Shown here: one piece after another, positions 1 through 8,797 of the stretch | Layout: each line of letters starts with the position of its first letter | How positions within the stretch are numbered: position 1 is the first letter of the stretch | Program-made: the position numbers and the translations under genes | Origin: Papaver somniferum | Taxonomy: Eukaryota > Streptophyta > Magnoliopsida > Ranunculales > Papaveraceae | Length of the DNA stretch: 64,000 bases | Assembly: GCF_003573695.1 (NCBI RefSeq) | Contig: NC_039368.1 | Location: forward strand, 85,960,455-86,024,454 | Direction: 5' to 3' | Notes under the pieces: generated by a model | Databases searched by the model: none | Told to the model about the DNA's origin: nothing | Seen by the model: only the letters and a program-made list of their open reading frames with translations

Positions 1-15
1 AGTATTTTTGAGATC

Positions 16-740
16 AAACCGAACTCTACATATATATGCAATTAGCTAAGAGTTCGGTTTGTCAACATTTTTTGCGAACAAACCGAACATATTGGGCAGA
101 GTTCGGTTATAAAAGGTGTAAACATAGTTGGAAAAACAGTAAAGTTCGATTACATGGAAAATTTTGTTTTTCTTTTGAAATATGGGTAGAGTTCGGTTAC
201 ATGACAATTTTAAACATTTATGCGAAACAACCGAACAGAGTTGCTAGAGTTCGGTTATGTGGGTACTAAACATTTTGGGGAAAACACAACAGTTCGGTTA
301 CATGGAAAACTTATTTTCTTTTGTAATACGGGTAGAGTTCGGTTACATGACAAATTTAAACATTTATGTGAAACAACCGAACAGTTTTGCAAGAGTTCGA
401 TTATTTAGGTACTAAACACTTTGGGAAAAACACAATAGTTTGGTTACATGGCTAGAGTTCGGTTACATGACAAATTTAAACATTTATGCGAAACAACCGA
501 ACAGTGTTGCTAGAGTTCGGTTATTTGGGTACTAAACAGTTTGGGAAAAACACAACAGTTCGGTCACATGGAACTCTTATTTTTGTTTTGCTAATATGGA
601 TAGAGTTCGGTTATATGGAATCTCAACATATTTTTGCGAAACAACCGAACTCTAGAGTTCGATAACTTAGTTTTAAATCCTATAGAACCGAACTGTTCTT
701 CGTGTTCTTCATTACATGGAGTTCGGTTAATAACCTAGGC
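16..740. repeat. GTTCGGTT / AACCGAAC minisatellite inside TIR element 1
   Basis: A degenerate tandem array with a long unit of about 118-147 bp. Clear copies start near 187, 334 and 452; each contains AGTTCGGTTACATGACAA, then AAACAACCGAAC, then GTTCGGTTATTTGGGTACT, then ACAACAGTTCGGTTACATGG. The copy at 334-451 lacks the roughly 28-bp T-rich tail present in the other two. The 8-mer therefore recurs in both orientations every 20-60 bp. Arrays like this in plant DNA transposons often lie subterminally and can bind transposase; that role is inferred here. Confidence 0.8.
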
Positions 741-864
741 CAACAATAAAACATAATATAACCGAACAATACACTGTAACTTCCATTTGAACCCTATTTT
801 GATGATTTCTAATCAATTGAATCGATGAAAATCAAATTAAAAGTAATGGGTTGTCTGAAAATAC

Positions 865-1034
865 CTGCGAATCGGTCCCATGGAAGACTCGGGGTTGTTC
901 TTGCGACTGTTACACCGAATCAATTGCTCACCTTCATCTTCAAGTTCTTCCACAATTTCAGTTCCTTGATTAGCTAGATGTCCTAATGGTGGACCTGTTC
1001 CTGGGAGTCTTTTGGTTTGCTTTCGACGAACCAT
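865..1034 (-). CDS. Small ORF / possible first exon in TIR element 1
   Basis: An ATG at 1034 opens about 57 codons before a good splice-donor context, GCAG|GTATTT (exon end 865); unspliced, the frame runs to 837 (65 aa). The N-terminus is very basic (MVRRKQTKR) and is followed by an acidic stretch (EIVEELEDEGE). The upstream minus-strand sequence (1035-1150) is CT-rich and leader-like, with tandem TCGTCGATTAAT-like repeats. I do not recognise the product. It could be the first exon of a captured or transposase-derived gene, or a chance frame. The N-terminus loosely resembles a histone H3 tail (see findings). Confidence 0.3.
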
Positions 1035-1497
1035 TTATATAGTTGATTGATTTATCGACGATGAAAATTTATTAATCGACGATGAAAATTTTATGAATCG
1101 ACGATTAATCGATGAAGACGATGTTGAAAGAAAGATGGAGAAAAAGTTCTCTCCGAAAAACGGCTAGGGTAGGAACTGATTTTGATTTTTTTGTTAATAA
1201 ATTAGATTAGGTTATATTTATATTTGGAAAGTTATTAGTTTAGTTATAATCTCAATTAGGGTTAAAGGGAAAATTAGTAATGTCAACACTTCAAGACACC
1301 CCTTATAAGTATAGGGTAGATGGCCTTATAAAACAATGGTCCCTTTAAAAAAAAGGTTGGTCCTCAAAAAAAGGCTGGTCCTCAAAAAATGGCTGGTCCC
1401 CAAAAAATCGTTCTTAGAAAATGGAAAGAGTTGGAAATTGTGTCTGTCTTGCAATTCCTTTTTGGTCTCATCTTATATTTTTTTTCCAATTAAAATT

Positions 1498-1761
1498 TTG
1501 AAGTACGACTTTTGTTAACCTGTATATCCGTATACATGTTAAGGTTTAATAAAGAATTATTTTATTTCTTTGCAAACTGTTTTTTTTTTGTCTTATTCTA
1601 TTAGAAATTGGTTTTTTTTTGCACTAAAAACAATACTTTTTGTTCCCAATACAAAGAATTACAATAAAACAAACAAATCTTATTTCTAATGTAAGAAATT
1701 GTTGTTTTAATAAACCTTAACATGTATACGGGTATACAAGTTAACAAGATCCTTGAAGTAC
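1498..1761. mobile_element. 246-bp MITE with 9-bp TSD (Mutator-like)
   Basis: Inverted repeats of about 45 bp: the left arm at 1507-1552 (TTGTTAACCTGTATA, CCGTATACATGTTAAG) is matched on the opposite strand at 1705-1752 (CTTAACATGTATACGG, GTATACAAGTTAACAAG). The outer direct repeat TTGAAGTAC occurs at 1498-1506 and 1753-1761, a 9-bp TSD as made by Mutator-like transposases. The interior (about 150 bp) is T/A-rich and noncoding, so this is a non-autonomous miniature element. The arms differ at only a few positions. Confidence 0.75.
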
Positions 1762-2315
1762 TAACACATCCGCTAAATTGCAGGGAGAGGAGCTGCAGGC
1801 TATCATTCCCAAGAATCATATTCGTAAATTTCGATAAGCATGTCTAAGGGAGTAGTTTATACTATCTGGAGAAATTACATTTGGTCAATGTCAAATCCAA
1901 GTTTAGACAATAAAAAACGAAAAGAAGGAATTCTTTAGGTGAAACACCGCCGTTCCTGCTCTTGATGCTTACTCGGCATCCATTATTCCGTATAATTTTG
2001 TTTTCTTTTGACCGAAAAAGGTTAAGATTTTATATTTGTAAAAAGATGAGAGACTAGAGAATTATTCAAAATAATTTCTGTTTCGCGAAGTTTGAAGACT
2101 GAATCAGAGCTTCATAACGGTCACCTTACAGGTTAACTCTATTGTGCATATGCTGTTTTTGAACTTATTAGCCATTTGAGGTTTACATGGAAGATTTCTA
2201 TCTGGGGTTCTGCCGCAATAAGGTTGGTAATATCTCCAATTGATGTTGACTCCACGCCAGGCCCGGTATTGGTTTCCGTATGACGTACCTCTGTGAAGAA
2301 TTTTCAAGATATCCT
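1762..2315. other. Unassigned interval
   Basis: About 550 bp between two DNA elements. The longest frame (minus, 2307-2104, 67 codons) has no recognisable domain or splice context. Nothing else can be supported. Confidence 0.5.
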
Positions 2316-3664
2316 CTTAGGCAGAAACTTGGTTTGAGACATACTGAATTTTTTTTAGGCATACTGAATAATGCCAAAATAAGGTTACTATACGAAAAAA
2401 ATCATCATACCTTATCTTCCCTTTTTGATATGCTATAACTACCCTCATTTAATTAACATTAATGATTATGATTAGTTTTAATAATAATAATTAATTAATA
2501 ATGTTAATGATTGACTAAGTTAAGTTGTTAGTTAATTGAAAAAAAAATCTGATTTTCAAATAAGAGTGGCGTTTTTGAGAGAGGAATAAGTGAAAAAAAC
2601 TAGGGTTTTTGAGATTTGGAGATTTGAAGCCAAATCCAGAGGACGAATACATTAATGAAGAACCTTCTGCTAATAATACGCAGATATATTCGTACACGAC
2701 GTCTAATCTCTCTTTTTTAGCTCCAAATAATTAAAAATTTCCAAACTTCTTCGGAGTTCAATGCTTCGTTCGGCTGAAGTATAAGAGCTGAACTTCTCAC
2801 CGGAAGAACAGTTCGGCTTGTTTGATATAAGGTTCGGCCAATAATTCAAAGCTCGTCTAAAGTATATAATAAGTTCGACCTTAAAGAACATAGTTCGGCC
2901 AATAACTAAATTTTTTTGATACACAGAGTGATGTTCGGCTTAAAACCTATACAAGCAAAATCAGCCGAATTGTATTGTATTACAAAACTCTTCCAAGTTT
3001 ACATGTTCGGCTGAAAACATTGAGAAGTCGAATGAGCCGAACTTCGTTGAACCCTAAGCCGTAGCCTGAGTTCGGCTAAAATTTGAATTATTAATTGCAG
3101 ACAAACTAATCTTCGACATAGTAAAAAATAAAATAAGAAAAGGTTTCGTCTGTTTTTGTCGCAAACTTTTGGGCAGAACCAATTTTTGATAATAAAAAAA
3201 ATCATATTCTATCGATCAAACTAATCAATAATGGTCAAAATCTAGATGGTTTTTATGAAGTACCTTCTAATATACATTATTGAGGGGTTTATGGAGAGGG
3301 GGTTCGGCTGCTGAAAATGGAAGAAGAAGAAGAAGAAGAAGAAGAAGAAAAAGAAGAAGAAGAAGAAATGTGTTCACTGATTCTAGGTTTTGATTAGTTT
3401 TAGTTTAGATTTTTAATTTAATTAAGCGTTTTTCACTAACTTAATTTATTTTAGTTTAAGTTCTTAATTAAATTGAAAGATATTTAAGTAATTTAATCTA
3501 ATTAAAGGATAACCTAGTAATTTTGGTATGCTTAGACACCCCTTATAAAGATACCATAGATGGCATCACCATTTAGTATGCCTCAAAAATGTTGAGGATG
3601 CCTCAAAATAGGTTTCCTTATGACTCAAAAATATTGAGTATGCCTCAAAACAGGTTTCCTTATG
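2316..3664. mobile_element. TTCGG-rich TIR element 2
   Basis: The left end (2316-2385) contains TTTGAGACATACTGAA and TTAGGCATACTGAATAATGCC. The right end, read on the minus strand (3664-3555), contains TTTTGAGGCATCCTCAAC and GAGGCATACTAAATGG, giving imperfect inverted repeats of about 50 bp. The right terminal unit is duplicated in tandem. Just inside the right end, GACACCCCTTATAAAGATACC matches the equivalent block of the elements at 1-1413 and 62155-63316. The interior (2755-3080) has many GTTCGGCT/GCCGAAC motifs, a variant of the GTTCGGTT repeat of its relatives. The exact termini and TSD could not be fixed, because LINE A inserted immediately beyond the right end. Confidence 0.65.
3317..3367 (+). 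repeat. GAA/GAAGAA microsatellite
   Basis: About 50 bp of GAA triplets with one AAAAGAA interruption, inside TIR element 2. Simple sequence, no function inferred. Confidence 0.9.
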
Positions 3665-3716
3665 CATCAAACTATAACTTTTATTACCAATTACTGTACA
3701 GTTAACATATGGGTAG

Positions 3717-5181
3717 TGATATAGTTTTTAAAGGGTAAGTAAAGTTCGTTCAACTTGGGCTTGTAAATGTTTGATTTAAGACTTTAAAATAGAAAACACT
3801 AGAGGTTGTCACAATATCGAGAGATACTAGGACTTCGAATTTCACCATTATTCACATTCAATTGGTTCATATAATGATTCATAACAATTTTAGCTCTTTT
3901 GTTGACTCTTTTCTTTGTCAAAAGTAGATTTCTAAAACATTAGATGTAAATCACAAGCATGGTGTATCAAAAGCTCCTATGTCTAAGCATACACCATCAA
4001 ACGAAATCACAACTAATTAGTGAATCATAAATCTATTAAAACAAGTGCAAAAGTCATAAAAAATAAATTATAGTTACCAATCTATTGTGAAAAACGGCTT
4101 CCTCAGTCATCCCGGGGTTTTATGCGACTGTCCTTAGCAGCACAAAGTTCTTCGTATCTTCTTCTTCCTGCACGTCTCTGCTGCTGCTGCAACTCCACGG
4201 GCAACGTGATTCTATGCCTCTGCTTCACCCCCAACTATCGACTCCCTCTCTTGTGACTCGGTAATCCCTTTATATACATAACATCAACCCTCTTGAGCAA
4301 GAAAACCCCAAAAATACCTCTTTTCTCCCTCGGTCAGGTCACGATATTATTTCCATTTTTATTTCTTCTTTACGCGTCAATCACAGATGCTGAGTTGTTA
4401 CAGACCCTTGCAAATATAGAATGAGATAATAGAGAGGATATCGTGTCTGTTTTTTACTCGTAACTTCCTTGCATAAAATCAACAGAATCCAAGAATATAT
4501 CAATACCCTGTTTCATCGAGAGTCGATGAAAACTTTCCTTTTCTCCTACACGGCTTTTGTGGTCTATCCAAACTCCATCAATACCCTATAAAGATCCCGT
4601 ACATTCAATCCTACGCGTTAAATCCTCTTATAACTCTTCCAGGAACTCCAAAAACTCCGATAATAACTCTACGTCCACTGTTTTCTTAAAACTAATTATC
4701 CAGCCCAACTCAATCCAATACAACGCCTATACATATCCTGTATGCTTTATTCAAGTCCAGCCCTAACGATTTTGGCAACTGAATCTCTATAAAACTCGTC
4801 TAATTTCGGTCCTGAATTTATGCAGTTTAAAGTTTCTTTGTCCCGCCATTTTTCCTTTTTGAATTTTAGGAGACAGTGGAATCCCCATATCCAGCACGGG
4901 AGTCCCTTTATCACTTGAGTGAAAATGGTAAATTCAGGGGTGTAAATAGCAATATTTCTGGGGTGCGCATAGTGAATTTCCCGGTGCCTTTACCGCATTC
5001 TATGGATGCTTTTAGTAATTCATCTCGGGGGTCCAAATACCACTTTTCGAGCCAAATTCTTCGCAAAAGCTTATTTCTCCAAAAACACCAACAAAGACAT
5101 GAAATAACCAAATAAGTACAAAATCGAGCATTATAATTACACATAATTGAGATCATATCAGACACATAAATGTGTGTGTCA
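3717..5181 (-). repeat. 3' LTR of the outer element
   Basis: 1465 bp, TG...CA on the minus strand. It aligns throughout with 20147-23647 except for the 2025-bp insertion in the latter, and retains the uninterrupted TGAATTTA site (4813-4820). A minus-strand TATA-like TATATAAAGGG lies at about 4267-4277. The CAG/CTG-rich leader-like segment around 4180 is also shared between both copies. Confidence 0.9.
4267..4277 (-). promoter_or_regulatory. TATA box of the outer element LTR
   Basis: Minus-strand TATATAAAGGG within the LTR. The other LTR has a 2-bp shorter form (TATAAAGGG, near 20699-20707). The position suits the U3/R boundary of this LTR. Motif seen, promoter function inferred. Confidence 0.5.
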
Positions 5182-5199
5182 AATACCCCCAAACTTAAT
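5182..5199 (-). promoter_or_regulatory. Polypurine tract of the outer element
   Basis: The minus-strand run AAGTTTGGGGGTATT directly precedes the 3' LTR start TGACACAC. Equivalent runs precede the 3' LTRs at 15836 and 29484. In LTR retrotransposons this tract primes plus-strand DNA synthesis. Confidence 0.7.
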
Positions 5200-5302
5200 T
5201 ATTTGCTCGTCCTCGAGTAAATCAAGAATAAAATAGAAATCCTAACTCATTGTCGCAGGCATCGTCGATTGCATTTAGCGTATGCAACAAGCCTTTAAAC
5301 CC

Positions 5303-5336
5303 CTAGGTGGCCCTAGTGGCCGAGTTATAATCTCGG
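5303..5336 (-). other. Paired-hairpin module upstream of the 3' LTR (outer element)
   Basis: On the minus strand: CCGAG (5336-5332), 7-nt loop, CTCGG (5324-5320), then CTAGG (5316-5312), loop GCCA, CCTAG (5307-5303). The same two hairpins occur at 15733-15768 and 29337-29370, always shortly upstream of the polypurine tract. The conserved text GTGGGTATANCTCT precedes it in all three. An RNA or DNA structural role in replication or packaging is inferred. Confidence 0.6.
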
Positions 5337-5922
5337 GAGGGATTACCAGAGATATACCCACAAAACCTTTACTCCATACTCTAGCTATCTACGCAAACCT
5401 TGGAAGGCACTAAAGAATCTCCTTGTTTGGCATACTCTCATTGATTACAAGAGGAAATACCCTGATGCGAAATTCCAATTGATGTACACGAGTTCGCACT
5501 CAAGCATACTAAAATTCATATATAAGTGACAGAGCTCTACTGATAGTTTCTGGACATCATAACCGGAGTCAACCAATCACGTGGATAGATTAAGAAGACG
5601 AATGTAGAGAAAAATGTAGATGGTTTTGATGTTAACTAAGGTGAATGGTGTTTCCCATATCTGTCTGAAGGCCACTAAAAAAACGAACCTATCCTAATGG
5701 ACTGAGATACTGGTCTGGACTAATATCAACACATTGTCATATACAAGGGAACCAATGGTCGATAATCCTAACTCTAGGTCAACTCAGCTGGCATATACAA
5801 GGATACTAGTGGTCGACTTTATTTAATTTATTCCGGCTGGTCTGGTCTCAAATCTTTTTTTTTTTTTTTTTGATATCTCAATCACTCTATTTCACCCTAG
5901 CAGTGGTAACAACTTGAGTAGT
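5337..5922 (-). other. 3' noncoding region of the outer element
   Basis: No ORF of note. The minus strand matches the 3' noncoding region of the inner element (14990-15710), including the blocks around CACTAGTATCCTTGTATATG and TGATTGAG. The part beyond the inner insertion continues at 17493. This confirms that 5922 and 17493 were once adjacent apart from the duplicated GAGCC. Confidence 0.75.
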
Positions 5923-5927
5923 GAGCC

Positions 5928-7636
5928 TGATAGACACATTTTGTGTCTAAATTTTCCTCAATGTATGTATTGTTGGAACTAGATTTTTGTACTAATATTT
6001 TGTTTTTAGGTATTTTTAGGTATTTTTGGAAAATAAATATTGTTGGAAAATTCGGCTCGAAAAGTTGCGCGGAGCACCCCCGGAGGACATTTGATATTCG
6101 GACTCCCATGTTTTGGATAACGGCACCTCAATTACTAAGGGGCACCCCAAGGCGTCAAATACTATTTGCACCCCACAGCTGGTTAAGGGGCAACCCTTCT
6201 TTTTCATTTGAATTTCAAATTTGTGGGAAAGTTTGCAGTTCACGGGAAGAATTTGGTTTCGAGTTTCGATCGTGTTTTAGAGAGATTCAATGGCTGAAAT
6301 TCTTTGGGATGAGTTGTTTGTGCGTAACAGGCATGGCATGATTGTCTGTCTTGATTGAATTTGGCTAGATAATCCAAGGGATCAAACCAGGGCAGTTCGT
6401 GCACGGGAGAAATATATCACCTGCGTAACTGCTGAATCGAGTTTGGGAAGATTTTGTGGGGATTCTTTCATGGTTTTGGACTTGTGTGGTCCTGTTAAGA
6501 CGAAACAGGACTGGTAACTCGATTGGTTTGAAGTCAGAACGAAGTTTACTCGGTGTTTCAATCAAACATGGGAGTATGTGAGCAGTTGAGGTATTCACGG
6601 GATTTCAACGTGTTTAGACGTGTCATGCTCGTGTTTGGTCACTGAAGAAACGTGAAAGAGTGAAGTAAAGAAGATTAGCATTGATTGACAGCGTGATAGA
6701 CATAAAAAAGAGAAAGAAAATATTCCCGCGAATATTTTCTTCATTTCCGAGTAATGGAAGGATTATTTGCAATTATGATATGACATTTCGGGGTTGTTTG
6801 ATTATAAATAGAAGTTGGGACTCAGAGAAGATGGTACAGAGAGTTTGGGGAGATTACAGAGCATTACAGAGGCGAAACATTGGTCACCAGAGAGACCTGC
6901 TGCTGCTGCTTCCGTTGAAGAACACAAAGAATATTGGACGCCTAAGAACAGTCATTCATGCTACAGTCATAACGACTCACAACTGAGGGTCACATGAGAC
7001 AGTCTTAAAGCAACAATAACAGTGACAGGAAGCTTTTATCGTTCTTTGTAACAGCTCGGTTTGTAACACTTATAACTGTTACAAACCCGGTTTTTATTAT
7101 ATTTCTCCCATTTTCATCATTAGTAAACCCTTTGAGCAATAATAATGATTTTTTAGCGTGTTTCTAACATGATGATGAGCTAATTGTCTCACAACCGAGG
7201 CAATGAGGAACCTATTTACGCATGAATAATTGGTAATTATTTATTTTATTTAATTTATAATTAATAATTCACTCAATCACTGCTTCTGCAGAGTTTTTAA
7301 TTGTTTGCAAAATTTTCTTCATTAGTTGTGATTCCATTAGATAGGTTATGCTTTGTTTAGATAATCTATGCATAGGGGATACAATTAATTTTTGAGAATT
7401 TGCCTGATTATTTGTGAATTAAGAAATAAGGGATTTAAAAGATAATTAGAGTTTTGGATTATTTACCATAATTTATTCATGTGTAATAGTGGAATCAGTG
7501 TCTTGGTTATTCCTAATATCTTGAAATCAAATTTTGATCTAAGTTTTGTTTGTTTCTAAATTTTTTTACGTCTAAAATTCTTTGCTTCCACAAGTCTCAA
7601 TGATATTTTACTACAACTCAATTGAAAATATCATCA
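5928..7636 (+). repeat. 5' LTR of the inner element
   Basis: 1709 bp, TG...CA, matching 15836-17487 throughout with scattered substitutions and small indels. It starts TGATAGACACATTTTG and ends GAAAATATCATCA. A TATA box lies at 6803-6810. ORFs on either strand inside it are not conserved between the two copies and are not called. Confidence 0.95.
6803..6810 (+). promoter_or_regulatory. TATA box of the inner element 5' LTR
   Basis: TATAAATA about 830 bp before the LTR end, in a context (GTTTGATTATAAATAGAAG) typical of plant LTR promoters. The 3' LTR has the decayed form TATAACTA at the equivalent place (about 16655), so that copy has probably lost the box. Confidence 0.6.
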
Positions 7637-7641
7637 ATTTT

Positions 7642-7660
7642 TGGCGCCGCCGACGCGGGC
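7642..7660 (+). promoter_or_regulatory. Primer binding site of the inner element
   Basis: TGGCGCCGCCGACGCGGGC, 5 nt after the LTR. Its first eight bases are those expected for the 3' end of tRNA-Asp, as used by Athila-type elements (family knowledge). Agreement weakens after position 8. The outer element has TGACGCCTCCGACG at the same place and the third element TGGCGTCGCTGCCGGGGA. Confidence 0.75.
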
Positions 7661-8797
7661 TTGTCTTTAGGATAGAGTTTTTAGAATTTTTTTTTTCTTC
7701 TTTTTTTAGGTTTTTATTTTTTTTTCTTTTATTTTTTCTTCTTTACATTCTTAGGTTTTTGTCTTTTCCTTACAGAATTTGGAATTTGGAGCGAAAGAAA
7801 AATTTGCCAAAGCTTTTGGTGAATACTTAAAGACTTGGAGTAAAAGGCAAAGCGAAAGGAGCGAAAGGAGAAGATTTTTTTTTATACAAAAAAAAAAGAT
7901 AAAAAAAACAGAGAGACATTTTTATTTTATTTTAGCTTTTATAATTTTTTTAGACTTTCCTTTTCTTTTGCACTTTATTTTTGGACTTTGGACTGTGGAC
8001 TTTGGGACTTTATTTTATTTTTTTTAAACTCTACGAAAGGGTAAATTAAATATAAACTGTTTGCAGAGAAGGACGACGATTACGATATCGCCTCGGCCCC
8101 TCGAGTTCGTACATGAAATAGGAGTCGTGGCCCGAGTCGACTTCAGTGGTTCATCCCCCGTCTGGAACGGGAGGTAAGTTTGTCGAAACACTTGCGAATC
8201 TCCTGCTAGCGAGTTACTGTATTCCTTCGTTTTCATATATGTTGAGGACTTGAAAACGGCTGCTTTAATTTCCTAGTAAAGGGAAAGGACTGGCCATACA
8301 AGATAAGGGTTTCGGATTTCATCACCGTTCTCTTCTTGCCCGCCTTAGGAAAACGAAACCAAACGCGATCCTAAGCCTAAAATTTTGACTAGAACGAGAC
8401 CTATAGGGTAACGAGATTAATAGGAAAGTCGTTCGAAAAATATTGGTTACTCTTTTGAGCATACTTCGAAGTTCATGATGGTTTCTGTGAGTTGAATGCG
8501 TGACTGCGCCGCCTTGTAATATCGGCGAGGCCTTAGGTATCAAAGATCCACTAAGCTTCCCTCGCCTCTATTCAACTTACTTTGACTCGGATTGATTCCA
8601 GAGAAGTTTGCTCAGATTGTAACAAGTTCCTTTTCGAAGGATTAAAAGCTGGTATAGAAACAATCTAAGTGGAGCCATCATGCTTTTTGTTTGCTAGAAA
8701 TCAGTAGGTTTGTTGTGGTGAAGTCAGCCTTGTTTGTGTTTGCATAGAACTTCCCTCCCTTTTAAGATTTTTTTTTTTCTTTTTGTTTTTTTAGTGT
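7661..8797 (+). other. 5' leader of the inner element with conserved block and likely intron
   Basis: About 1.1 kb between primer site and gag. 7665-8035 is T/A-rich. 8040-8175 (from TTAAATATAAACTGTTTGCAG to GAACGGGAGG) is clearly homologous to the minus strand 19790-19640 of the outer element. A strong donor GAG|GTAAGT at 8174 and a pyrimidine tract ending TTTTTTAG at 8794, three bases before the gag ATG, suggest removal of a 621-nt leader intron. The conserved block could hold a packaging signal; this is inferred from its retention in an element without gag. Confidence 0.6.

Larger units (their letters stand above)
1..1413. mobile_element. TTCGG-rich TIR element 1 (right part only)
   Basis: Non-autonomous DNA element whose left end lies outside the window. 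The right end carries GACACCCCTTATAAG, AGATGGCCTTATAA, CAATGGTCCC and three tandem GGTCCTCAAAAAA-like units, finishing at CAAAAAATCGTTC (1401-1413). The complete relative at 62155-63316 ends in nearly the same way (AAAAAATCATTC) and has an inverted copy of it at its left end. The interior is dominated by GTTCGGTT/AACCGAAC repeats, plus one small minus-strand ORF (837-1034). The superfamily is not assignable from one end; an 8-bp TSD in the relative fits hAT-like elements better than Mutator. Family membership is seen in the sequence; transposition by a TIR transposase is inferred. Confidence 0.7.

Noticed and set aside
16..740. CRISPR-like array of short repeats with spacers
   Set aside because: Repeats are degenerate, occur in both orientations and with similar 'spacers' that are themselves repeated; the context is a plant TIR element.
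1336..1518. Lys/Leu/Val repeat ORF
   Set aside because: Translation of the tandem terminal units of TIR element 1.
2104..2307. 67-codon minus-strand frame with Cys residues as a small secreted peptide
   Set aside because: No signal peptide, no family pattern, and no supporting context.
5943..6341. 132-codon frame in the inner 5' LTR
   Set aside because: Not maintained in the 3' LTR copy; lies in LTR sequence.
8322..8543. Minus-strand frame in the inner element leader
   Set aside because: Inside the predicted leader intron; no family features.
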